A stretch of DNA of 64,000 nt, taken from Mesocentrotus franciscanus. Taxonomy: Eukaryota > Echinodermata > Echinoidea > Camarodonta > Strongylocentrotidae. A program made the translations under genes and the position numbers. The stretch is from positions 31,234,264 through 31,298,263 of the forward strand of contig CP137668.1 of NCBI GenBank assembly GCA_037976565.1. Direction: 5' to 3'. The notes below the pieces were generated by a model that saw only the letters and a list, made by a program, of their open reading frames with translations, ran no database searches and had not been told where the DNA came from. This document shows, one piece after another, positions 1 through 12,300 of the stretch; position 1 is the first letter of the stretch; every line of letters starts with the position of its first letter.

Positions 1-1494
1 AAATGTAAACAAAAGAAATTCGATACAAACGAAGTAAAAAAAAATATTTTCAATATTTTAGTTAGTGCTTATGTCACATTAGTTTCATGTTTTGTACTAT
101 ATATTATACATGTATGTTACAATTGCATGAATTCTGTATATATATAAACATCGTTGTAAATAATATAGCTGTTATTTTATGATATGAACAAATAGAGTCC
201 CTCGAAATAGGATAAATAGAAGAAGAAAAAAAATCTTAACTGAATTCTATTACAAGTAACTGTAGTAGGTCCAGTAGAGATCAGTGGGGCAAACGGAACC
301 GGGGAGCCTGCATGGGAAAGGCCGGGGAGGGAGCAATTATTTTTCCCGACTTTTATTTTTCTTAAAAATTAATAATAGATCTTTTTTTTAATAAAACTTC
401 ACCGATAGGCTTTATCAGGTCTCTGTCTAGTCGTATACACAAAAAAGCCCCCGATCTTGTAAATCTTACCTTGAATAATCATATAGGCGCCGGAAGCGGG
501 GGGCAGATTGGGGAAATAAATTTTGCCCTTAAAAGGCTCCCCTCCCCCACAAGAAAAAAAAGAGAAGAAAGTTACATATAATTATGTGCATTACAACGAT
601 ATACTTATAATAAGATTTCTAGGGCTCTAAAATGGAAACTTGCTTCATGGGGGAGTGGGGGGTAATGTTCAGGGAGTGCGCCCCGAGCTAGAATTTATTA
701 AAATCCCTTCAAGGTGGGGCTCCCAGAGTATTTACACCCCCTTTAAAATACATTTAACAGCTCCGGGGCGCCTACTTATAATGATAATTGTTATGAATTA
801 TCCACCTTTATTATTTCAAACCATTGGAAAAAGCAAAATAATAACACCGTCACCTTAATCCTTGACTTCGACCAAAGCGCATTGAAAAATATCATGTTTT
901 GTTTCCTTCATTTTTTAAAATTTTAATTTCATTTAAAAAAGATGTTTGTGAGTAATGAAGGGCCACATAATGTATATGTGGCCAAGCCGATCCATTGTCA
1001 TACATGTGGTATTTGATATCTGCCATGGAGTTCGTGTTCCTATGTTCCTATGACGAACATACTCGTCGCAATTTATCTGTTAATGTACATTGTATTTTAA
1101 TTCTGGTTTATAGTCCTATATGCCTGGAAATACTCAAAACGACCTACAGTTTGAACGACCGTAAGGGCGGGCGACCGGGTACGGGAAGGTTGGAATCTTT
1201 TTTTTCCTCAGAATACTAGTACGCGATTAAAAGTAATAAATTTGATTTTTTTTTTTTTTTTTTTTTTGGGGGGTGCATGTGTGACAGTGTGTTTACTTAA
1301 AATTCTTACAAAATTGAAAGGTAGGCATAGATTTGGCCATAAAATATCTACATGTATTTGAGAATCACTAAACTTGATTAAGGGCGAGTGGTAAATATTC
1401 AGCAACGGGTCAAAATAGGTTAGTGTTACCTTTTTGCGCCCCTTCCCACTTTGAAAAACGAAATGCTTTTTGGGGATTTTTGTCAAAACCACTC
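1..1494. other. AT-rich intergenic DNA, no gene seen
   Basis: I see no exon with conserved coding sense and supporting splice sites here. The stretch is AT-rich with G-rich islands (around 290-330 and 490-550) of the kind found at worn transposon ends. A T-run of about 20 followed by a G-run lies near 1248-1275. Short open frames are present but have no recognisable motif. Confidence 0.5.
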
Positions 1495-1498
1495 TTAA

Positions 1499-1994
1499 AG
1501 ATAATACAAAGTTTTGGTATGGGGTCATGAATTGAATTTGGTTCAAATGAACATATTGGAAGCATATGCGATTTTACAATATTCAATGATCGTTGTCGCG
1601 GTTGAAATCGAGACTAAAATGATGAAATTGTAAATAAAAAACTTTTTATGTTGTATAGCTCCCTCTCAAGACTGATATTACTTTAGCTTTAAAACAATGT
1701 TTTTTTTACTACAATCGACCGATTTGCTATTCCCGTTTGGAAATTATATATCCGAACTGCATATTCTGAGATTTTCATGGTGGCAGCTACCATGGAATGG
1801 CCTTAGGCGCTATATGAAATATTTGACATTCACCGGGAGCACCGGTAATATTTTTATTATTCATTTTCTCGAAAGCAGAAGTGTTTTAGGGGATAAATTT
1901 TTTAGTACTTATAATACATCAACAGCTAGGGGGGGGGGCATCCAAATATATCAACATTTTAAAGAATTACTATCCATCCAATTTTGCATTACCT
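1499..1994. mobile_element. TTAA-flanked non-autonomous transposon, family A copy 1
   Basis: A second copy of this ~496-bp sequence lies at 51928-52425. The element is bounded by TTAA at 1495-1498 and 1995-1998. The intact copy has inverted ends of the type AGGTA..CAAAGTTTTGG / CCAAAACTTTGCATTACCT; in this copy the right end has lost part of the inverted repeat. TTAA target choice is the hallmark of piggyBac-type transposases, so I infer a piggyBac-mobilised MITE. It has no coding capacity; open frames inside it are incidental. Confidence 0.8.
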
Positions 1995-1998
1995 TTAA

Positions 1999-2815
1999 GC
2001 ACCAACAGGCATTCTATTAACCAGCGGGGATGGAGGGGAGGGGATTCCCCATGATCTCAAGAAAAACGCTTTTAAAAACATTGAAAACAATTGTTTGTTT
2101 TCTGAAACGGTGACAGAACCACCCCAATTTTGTTTAACTAGTGTTTCTGGAGAATTATGATGAGCATTCCACGCCAACATTCGACCGGAAGAAAGAGGAA
2201 ATGAAGAATTCGCCACCCAAATAATTACTGATTTCACTGAACAATACATGCTAACACCGATTGGGGAATAAAGTGTATAAAGGCAGGCGCTTCATTACAG
2301 CGGGAGGGGGTAGTGGCCCCTATCATTTCCTAACTTGCCCATCCCTCCACAAAAAGTATACCAAGGATGTTTTATTGGTCAGTTTTTGGATGAGGCTTGT
2401 GCCTCCTTAAAAATGTGGTGCCGCCCATGTATAAAAGCACAAGGTGGTAGATGAATCGGTTTCTCAATATAAAATGCCCCCTCCCTCCGCAATAAAAAAA
2501 TATATTACATGTATGGTAATGTAGAAGTAGCGCCTATCTGTAGGCACAGACAATTGGGGATCCCTTTTTAAGTGTATACCTTTTCCTTTTCCAAAACTAA
2601 AATAGATCTATAATAGATCTAAAGTAGCTGTAGGCTCATCCTCACGATATTTGTTGCACTTATTTGATGTCCTAGAAAATGAATATAGCACAATGCATTG
2701 AGCATATTTTTTTCTAACTGACCCAATGATTTTAGATTCATTCATACTACCAAATTTCTTTCATGATTTACAAACTGCAATCCAGCATACACACAAAATG
2801 AGCCCACAGAATTTC
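1999..2815. other. Intergenic DNA with G-rich transposon-like islands
   Basis: No coding exon is supported. GGGG/CCCC-rich patches around 2020-2050, 2300-2350 and 2465-2490 look like worn ends of short DNA transposons, but no clean terminal repeat or target duplication could be matched. Confidence 0.4.
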
Positions 2816-5800
2816 AAAGTGGAAGTTTGACATCTTTATTTTTTAAACATACTTTGCATAGGTACACACAAAATTCAAAATTTAGTACTGTTTGACAGTA
2901 ATTTCAATTGGAATGCATTATTCATACAAAATGTACAGATTACACAGATTGAAATGTAACAAAATACTAAAAAATCACTCTGAAAATCATCTGCAAGAAA
3001 AAAGAAAGAATAAAATCTACTGATTTATCAAGACACATGATTTTTAAAGACACATACATTTCTAGTGGTAGAAAGAAGCAACATAACTGTGTTCTAAGTT
3101 AAATTTGTTATTGTTGATGTCCTTGAAGGCATTAAAATCTTGATTCTTTTGGCATGGAACATATTTGTTCATGAACAGGAGGAAAAATATTTCACAAATA
3201 ATTACCACACATAACAGTTTGTTTTAAAGAAGTGAGTTACCAAAAGAATGCTGTAACATCTGAATACAATTTTGAGCAATCACATCTAGTAGATATAGTG
3301 GTATTTTAAAACAGACAGAAATCAAATCAGCTCCGGGCAAAGATTCATAAGTTACCTCCTAAAATACTATTCTCATTGTACTCTGATTCCAGAGCTTTCA
3401 TCGAAATATATCACATAATAATAATAATAATAATAATGGTAATAATATACACATCAGTACCGTAATAGGAATGGTAGATATTGATCCTAATGAATACACA
3501 ATAAATTATGGATGAAATAACATAAGCTTCAAAGATAGATAATTTTCTCTTTGGGAAGATACAATTTATAAGTTTAGTCAGTGTGATAATGCATCCAGTG
3601 GTATAGTATGTATTCAGTCAACGGGAGGAGGGGGGGGGGGTACTGTTGTCATGAAGCACACTGGATAATAGAAGATGAATTGGCACAAGAACACTGCCAT
3701 AGACTGAGGGAGGGGGGCGTATCACCCTCTTTTTAGGTTGCCTTTCTCCTCTCCATTACCCATATTTTCTCTCTCTCCTGTTTGTTGTTTGCCATTGGAT
3801 GGGGGGCATATACAATTTACAATTCAATACCTTTACCAACATAGAGAAATATATCAATTGTTTTATATCTGGAGTCAATGTAGTACTTGGATGGCAATAC
3901 ATTTATACACATACACAACTCAGAAAATACATGAATGTTGAATAACTCACACACTAAAGAATCAAGGTAGATCAATCAATTTGACCCCCCTGAAGAAAAA
4001 AAAACAACAACATAAAACCTGCCTCACAGATAAAGAGATGGGTTCATCAATGTCTTATATTAACCCCAAAGAAACTCAGTAGCATGGGCGGCATTGTGAT
4101 ACTCAGTTCAGTTTACCACATCAATTTCACATTTGACTTACAGTAAAATAAAAAATAATAATAAAAATTAAAAAAAACTTTGATTGAATACAGTGCAATA
4201 TAATGCAGAGGTGCACAACATGATCAGTACCCACATGTATACTATTCTATTCAGACTATCCATTGCTTACTAAGCTACTTCCTACATTAATTTGTGTGTG
4301 GCTGGATAAACAACATGTATATCAACTGAACTACCTATGACTTGAAGGAAATATTGCCTCAATAAGTAGCCTGAGCATAAAAACACATGGCATTAAACAC
4401 TTACACGTACATGTAAAATGTAACAAGAGTGCATGAAAAATGTATATGTTACTCAATGACATACATAGAGATGAATCTTTGATCGATAGAATGTTGCACT
4501 TTGTGCTTGAAATGGTGATGAGGAAGTTACAACTAGGAAGATATATAGATTGACTCTTTTAAAGGCAACTTGGAATGGAATCGACAAGTGGATATGATAC
4601 ATCAGAAAATTAGTACAATTTCTCAAAGACACACACTTCACAAGAATTAGATGAATGGTTTATATAAACTCAATATTTACACATAATATCTTACACAATA
4701 TACATACTACTTCCATCCTCAATAAACACACTTTCAATTTCCGTTTCATAGAGTATTTCAGACAAACACATCTTGCCAACTTTTCTCAAGGTCTCATTTC
4801 AATACATACAGTATATAACAACAAAATATCCTTTGCAAATAAACTAAAATCTCTTACAATTTCCATCAGATTTAGTACAACATAAGGGTTACAACATTAA
4901 TTATCAACTGACACCATCCATGTTATTGTGTTTATTTGTTTATCTGTATTATTTTCTTAATTTTTCTTAAAATATTTCAATATTTGGGTCATTCCATGGG
5001 GTGGTAATTTTTGTGACATACCAGAAGTGAGAAACTATGTCTCCTATCAACCATGACAAATGTTTGCTCAAATCCAGTTTGGCATAAAAACCATAGCCAA
5101 CTATTTTTAGAAGTACTCTAGCTTCATGATGAATCAATATTATAGACCCAAAGTTTACATAATGTTGTATTAATGTGATGTCCATGCAACACTGGTAGAA
5201 AAAGAAATGCACATTTAGAAAAGATTTTAAAGAGAAGCAACTGAAACAGGAATGATTCCAGCAGGACACTACTGTACTTATTGCATAAAAATCGTCAAAC
5301 AGATGATTGCCAGAATGATTGCTTTGTGAAACACCATCATGGCTTTGCAAAATTACCAATTTCTGTTCTTGATTAGCTCCGTGACTATCCTTTTAACACT
5401 GGTATAGATTAAACTTGCTCTGGAAACAGTTAAAACATATTGATGCCTTTGGTACAGTGGAAACTTGTTATAATGAGGTCTTTGGGACCAAGGAAATTAC
5501 CTTGTTATATCAGGAATCTTGTTATAGCAGGGTTAAAAAACAAAAGAATATAAAGAGCTTGGACCAAAAAAAAATCACCTTGTTATAACAGATACCTCGT
5601 TATACCAGAGCTCTTTATACTTAGGTTCCACTGTATATCTATCCCACGATAAATACAATGTTGTACAGGGAGATTTGTGTGGCATGTACAGAATTAAGAC
5701 AGCCATGTATTCACAAAGCATGGCATTATGGATTGGCAGTTGCAACATTCTCCAGAGGTATTCTTCATTGTATGATCTCATGAAAGTAATGACCCATGAC

Positions 5801-6319
5801 CGCCTTGCATGTGTGTGCTGTGCTCCGACACCTGCTTTGGTGACACAACTCAAATACCATTACTTTCCAGACTTTTCTGGACTCTTCCACATACACAGCT
5901 CTGTAGAAATACACCATAATCAAATTATAATGCTAAAGCTAATGGAATAGCATGTCCATCTCCAGAGGTGGATGTAACGAATTAGGGTGTATGTAAGGAT
6001 ATTGACGGGAAAGCAATTGTCATCTGAGCCTGTGTCGTACATCCATGAGGAAAGTGTGATAGTCATAAAACTGACACGTAACATATTGATTTCACAAATT
6101 CTTTCACAGACGAAACTTATTCCAATAGCTCACCCATACAGACATAGGAGATGGTATTAAAGTTCATAAATATAATGTGGCCTTTGTTTTCTTACTCTTT
6201 TATCAAATATTCCATACAATTACCGAAAACACACATTTCATGAAAAATAGTTATCTCATCAAACATTATACTGACTTGGAATCATATAAAAAGATCGGAT
6301 TGAAGCCCTTCCACATTTG
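2816..6319 (-). other. MPND: Possible MPND 3' UTR / downstream region
   Basis: This 3.5-kb AT-rich stretch follows the MPND stop codon on the minus strand and lacks supported exons. Minus-strand AATAAA signals occur (for example TTTATT on the plus strand at about 2836-2841), so the 3' UTR could be long. Which signal is used cannot be decided from sequence. It includes a short (TAA)n run near 3418-3437 and a mariner/Tigger-like MITE at 5455-5633. Confidence 0.3.
5455..5633. mobile_element. Tigger/mariner-like MITE with TA duplication
   Basis: The ends are inverted repeats beginning CAGTGGAA at 5455 and ending TTCCACTG at 5633. The dinucleotide TA flanks both sides (5453-5454 and 5634-5635). 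The inside is built of degenerate CTTGTTATA / TATAACAAGG pieces in both orientations. The TA target and CAGTGGAACCTCGTTATAACG-like ends fit the Tc1/mariner/pogo group. It is 179 bp and has no coding capacity. Confidence 0.75.
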
Positions 6320-6397
6320 CTATGTGAGAATGGTGTCTATGAAATCCAGCAACCTCTTGTCTGATCTGTCCTTGGGAAATTTCTTGGAAAGGGAACC
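6320..6397 (-). CDS. MPND: MPND coding exon 13 (last)
   Basis: The acceptor CAG sits at 6398-6400. The exon encodes 25 residues starting GSLSKKFPKDRSDK and ends in TAG at 6320-6322. The basic, helical tail matches the C-terminal segment of MPND proteins. Confidence 0.85.
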   Translation of the reverse strand, partial: GSLSKKFPKDRSDKRLLDFIDTILT

Positions 6398-9300
6398 CTG
6401 ACAAAATAAAAGGAAGAACAAAATAGAAGAATATATTAAGGTATACTTAGAAGTTGAGAAAAAGGAGGATATGATCAAGAGGAAGAGGAGAGTAGAGAAG
6501 AGTAGAGAAGAGAAGAGGAGAGAAATGAGAAGAGAAGAGAAGAGAAGAGGAGAGAAATGAGAAGAGAAGAGAGGAGAAGAGAAGAGAAGAGAAGAGAAGA
6601 GAAGAGAAGAGAAGAGAAGAGAAGAGAAGAGAAGAGAAGAGAAGAGAAGAGAAGAGAAGAGAAGAGAAGAGAAGAGAAGAGAAGAGAAAAGGGAAGGGAA
6701 GAGAAAAGAAGAGGAGAGAGCGGGGGAAACAGAGGGAGAGAGCGGGGGAAAGAGAGGGAGAGAGCTTATTATTGGTCATCATAATAATAGAGATGACTAA
6801 ATGAAGAAATGAAGATGGATAACATACAGATAAACTTTTCCTGGCAGTGCTCTCCATAATTATGTTTCCAGGTTTCCTTGAAAACCATAGGATAAGTCCT
6901 TTCTTGAATCATGTTTTATAAGTTTTTTTTTAATCCTGTATTTCCTCCTTTTTATAATCAAATAGGGATCTAGGAGATTCAATGTAATTTTTTTGTTTAA
7001 ATGGCATACATGTACCTGCATTGACGCACAAAGCCTCATTTCATGATAGATCGTCATCAACATCATCATTTATTAAAGTCAGCATTTTCACTCTTAGGAG
7101 GGGTTACTGGCTTTCGAGCCATGATGACACCCTCTCCACTCACTTCTTCTTGTCTCAAGCATCCTCTTCATTTAGACCAACCTTACTGCTTTACTTCTTC
7201 AACACATCTTTTCATGATACATGTATCTTCGGTCTTCCTTTCTCTCTTATGCCACCCACTTCCAGATCCCGTGCTCTTTCCACAGGTTCATCGGGTTCCC
7301 ATCTCAACACATGACCCATCCATCTCAATCCACACTTCTCTTCACCACTTCCAACACAGTTTCGTCCAGACCCAACCTTTCCATTGGTATAATGTACATG
7401 TATGTACATGTGTTTGCATTCACATTTGTATACTAACCTTCATTTTGTCAAGAAAGGTCTCTTTCTCAAACCAAGTTTCATTCAAAAGCACCATATCAGA
7501 ACTGTCCTTATAGTATTCCACTAGGTATTTCTGCAAAGAGAAGGATATTATGTGAGTAAACCATCTTTAACAAGTACAGTATGCATTTTCCAATGTAGGA
7601 ACTAGATCTTAATGTCTTGATTTTGTTACTGCGTTCTAGCAATCTTCTAAAGTCTCTCTACAGTGAATATTGCAAAGATTGGGCTCCATATATGGCACAG
7701 ATTTCATCCATAGCTGGAGTCTGTTTAAAGTAATAAATAACTTGTGTAAATGTCAAGCGTTTTATGATTGATTTTTATTCGACAAGCTTCCAACATACAA
7801 CAATATACAGGAATAACAGATCAAAATTAGGTCAGCTTGAACAGGATAACCCACGAAAGCTTGAGAGTTTATTTCCAGTGGGGTCACCTACAGACATGTA
7901 CAACATTAATAAGTTAAAATAGTAATATTTACAGTCAGATAAGAAAAAGAAGAAAAAAATATTAAAGATAATAATAATAACGTTAAACTGGTGATAAAAA
8001 TGGTAATAAGTACAAGAAGAAAAAGAAAAAAGAGAAGAAGAAAATGAGGAGGAGGAGGAGGAAGAAGAGGAAAATAATGCTGAATTTGTAGAATTTCTAT
8101 AACGTACAAAAAAATAAGTATATACAAAATGTAAAAGTATGTACCGGCATATTTGAGGGGATCTTTTCTTTAACTAGAATAGAATAAACTCCTCAACATG
8201 CAGAGAAGTTTATAAATTAGAATATGAAGAAAGTTGCCGATGGTTTTGTATAATTTTGAAAAGAGAAAGAATATTTTCAATATATACCAGCTTATTTGAT
8301 TTTGGAACAATAATGACACAAAAGGCAGCAATCCTGGATTTTATACTTTGAACCACTAATAGTTTTGCGGCATACATGTATCAGAAAGAAAATTGCAAAT
8401 CTAGTTGAAAAGGCCAGCTTATATCACAGACTACAAGAGGACTGCCTATGGACGAATTTTTCAAAACCAGGACCCTATTTCACAAAACTTGTTATCAATA
8501 AAAAGTTACAATAACTGTTATAAGCTACTGAAATTGTGGCATTTGATTGGCTGAGGGCAAATTTGTCATAGAAATTTTGTGTTTGTTATTGATAACAAGT
8601 TTTATGAAACAGGGCCGTGTTCTGAGACTTGGCAATCTTACCATCTCAGCTAAAACTTCCTGAGTGAGGAATATATCTTGTTGCCGCGAAAAGCTCATGT
8701 CCATTGGCATACCGTACAGGCTGGCTTTCTCCTAATGAGAGGAAATACAGAATGAGGTTTCTAAATTAACAATACTAAATCCTTGATTGAGAATACTGGT
8801 AGTGTCAATGCTCGACATAATCACATCAATGTGAGCTCTCATGTAGGTAATTGTCCGGTTAATTCGATATCAAATCCATTGATGAAAAGAATCACTGAAT
8901 TTTTGCAATTTGCTAAAGTTTCCTTTTGCAAACATGTTGTTTATCATTTGTGAAGATTTCTGGTTTTACAATAGTGAGAACAAGATAATATTGAACATAC
9001 AGTGAGGTAAAAAAGGATGCTTCATCAGTTGATTTAAGGACTTTTTTAAAGGACTATTCTCTAATGACACTCCTCCATTCCTCCCTGTTTTGTATACAAT
9101 AGACCAGTTCACAGTTAGCACATGTCCCAAATGACCCCGAATATCCACAGATCTTCAAAACATGAAGAGGTCCCACTTTGTACATTTTGAAATTATCACT
9201 TCTACAGTGATGGAGGTGCTACATAAACAGCCTTGTCTTTGTTTCCCCTTTTCAAAGAATACCTGCACCTGTGTATCATGGAGTGCACTGCTTGTGCATA

Positions 9301-12300
9301 AATGAATGATTACATAACTTTCATGAGCATGTATCCAGTATTTTGTCTCCGTGTATTTTACAATTTGGTCTGCAATGACCTTTATCTGCTCATGCTCAGA
9401 CTGCAACTACGAACTGGCTTATTTACAATGATTCCCAAACATGCCCCTATTTATATATCATCTACAAACTGAGAGCTGATTGAAGAATTTCACACCTACA
9501 TGTATCATCAAGTTCTATGCCAATTAATTAACATGATGTAATATAAACTTACTTCTTCAGGTGGCATCACCCATAGTGCTTTCATCTGTGAGTCTTTGGT
9601 GGCCTTGTGCCTATTATAAGGAGCTGTGACAACAAAAAATAGACATGTCTATGAACTGCACAATGGTAATTTGTGAAAAATTCCAGGGGCATCATCACAT
9701 ATAGAGTTATATGAATATTCAATCAGGGGAATCAATCACTCTAGAACATACAATGAAAATGCCGAATCTACATGTAAACTTGTAGATCCAATGCTACAAG
9801 TTTAGTAAATTAATTGACCTTTATATTAAAAAAAAAACATGTCAACCAAACTGAATTACTCCACATCTATGTACATGTAGTACAATGTGTCTGCAATATT
9901 GATTGATCAGATATTTAACTGTGTCATGTGCTATCAAAATGCTACAGATGGTCTGTTAAAGATGTATGCTCAACTTTATAAGCTACTAACAAATGTCAGA
10001 CTGGCTACAGCTTTGCACAAGGAGACAGATATCCAACTTCAAATCCTAAATATAAACTTAAACAAGACATTTTATTTAAACTCACCACAGATCAAAGCTA
10101 GGCAAGGTTGATACGACAACCCGTCTCCTTTCAGTTTGAGTTGGTAGTTCATCTGGCATTCTATATCCCTTAGTGACGGGTGGGCGGGCTGCATGGATGA
10201 CTGTGATACCAACCGACTAGCTGGAGTCCTCTGCTCGTCATGGACTGACGGATCTCCATCTCTACGCTGGCCCCACTCTGCTTCTCACCCAGTCGACATC
10301 GGCAAGGGAAGGCCTGGAGGATACTCATATCTACAAACAAATTTTGTTGGTACAATAGGAATTAGTTATTGACTTCTTGGTACGGTGCTGGAATAAAAAC
10401 AGACTGGAGTACTACAACTTCACAGTACAAATATTTTATATAAGGGCATTTAATATGGTGTTAAAAGATAATTTCAGAGGCAACTGTTTCCCCAAAGAAT
10501 TGAAGAGGATCAACAGAATCCCTATAGCTAATCAGAGTTGTTCTGAATAGCTCAGTTGGTAGAGCAGTGGTCTGGTATTCCGGCGACCCGGTTCGAAACC
10601 AAGTCGATGCGCTAGTGCCCTTTGGTAAGGCATTAATCATCATCACCGGGTCCTCGGAGAGGACCTAAAGCATTCGGCCCTCTGGTTGCTTACTAACAAG
10701 CATTTATGCTTTCTTAGCAGTCAGGTAAAATAACCACCAACACATACACCGCATTTAACTGTTGACTACTAAATTGTCATATTCCCCATGGGCCTTATAA
10801 AGAAACCATCCGGTTCTAGTAGGCATTGGGTTAACCAACCTATACTTAAACTTACGTTGAGTTTCTGGATCCCATTTTCCAGCTAAATAACCTATCACCT
10901 CGCTGGTGGTGAGATGACAGTGGAAGTCCTGTTAACAATGAACAAACAAAAAAGCAAACAAAAATAATGTATTTTTCATGCGGTAAACAAGTAACATTGT
11001 TAGAAAAATTGAAGACGTGGAGGGGATGTGAGAAAGTATCTGACCCCATGAGTCACCTTTTGTGTGACCGCTGATGAGTTTCACCAATAAATATATCAAC
11101 AGTTAAAAGATATTTCCATCTCAAACTGAATAAAATCAAGGAGTTAAAGGAGAGGACTTTCTGTCCAGGGGCTGCCTCAATAAAAACCAGGGGCCGTATT
11201 TTAAAAAGATAGTTATCTTTTATGTTAATTGTCATACCCAAATAAAATTGCATGGAACTAAGACTTACCGTTGGTAGTTGCGCAGATATCTCTTTTAACT
11301 TTATAATGTGAACGCCTCCAGCTTTGCGCAGACATTAACCAATGCTTTGTCCTACTTTTGATTTGTTATGACAAATAACATTGTTTTACTAACGTAAAAG
11401 ATAACATCTTTTTGGAATAAAAACCAAGCTTTCTTTGATTGATTATTTGAGGGCTGATTTATCTTCATTACATTACATATTTCCCCTCCACATAGTTCAT
11501 GCATAGCCTACAGGTGCCATGTCTGTTGGCCTACAGAAGCTCTCTTTTTAGGCCTTCAGAGATGCATCTCAATTTAGAGATAAAAGCTCTCAACTTCTCT
11601 GGAAAGACACTTAACCAAAAATGACACAACTTCATCAAACCCAACGACTTGAATAACCCTGGCTTATAAGGTGAACGACACATTACTATGCGGTCAACGT
11701 ACAACACAAACCGAACTCCTAGCTTTAACCTCAGATGTAAACCTAACCCTAACCCTAAACCTACTTGCAATCCTCACTCTAACCCTCTTCTTTTGATGTA
11801 ATAAAGTCTAGAGCAATTGTTGCGAGTCTGGAGCAATTGTCGGATCACTGGTTTATCTTAGGACCAGACAAATCTAACTTTCAAGAAAAACTTACCACTA
11901 TAAGAAGACAGTTTGTGGTGATGGAAACAGTGAAAGGCTGAAGCTTCCCCATTTCTTTGAAAGACAGACACTTAACCAATGTATGTGGATCCCTGTTGAT
12001 TATAAACAAACAGAACCAAAAGTAGAAAGTTGATATTCATGGATGAAAGTTTATTTGACTAAAAGAATCAATGCTTTTAAAAGATGTGAGAAAATTTTTT
12101 GACCCCCAAGTCACCCTTCGTCTCAGCTCCGTGTTTCATCATTAATATATTGTCTACAAATTCAAAATGAATAAGAATCACAGAGTTTAAATCAAAGATT
12201 TTTAGTCCAACTAAGGCCTGATCTGACAAAATTAATGCACATAGGACATGAACCACTGAGATAAGATGGGGGGTAGAAAGAAGAGATAGAGAGACGGGTA

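Noticed and set aside
6447..6857. 136-aa Ser/Leu/Phe-rich frame and Arg/Glu-rich frame
   Set aside because: Products of the (GAGAA)n array; period 5 keeps frames open by composition.
7212..7409. Host protein with RWMGHVLRW motif
   Set aside because: The motif is the C-terminal part of LINE reverse transcriptase; surrounding frames are broken.
10545..10615. tRNA gene
   Set aside because: A and B boxes are present, but there is no acceptor-stem pairing and the sequence continues into a SINE body.
11738..11765. Telomere-like AACCCT repeats
   Set aside because: Only about three units within MPND intron 7; interstitial and too short to mean a chromosome end.
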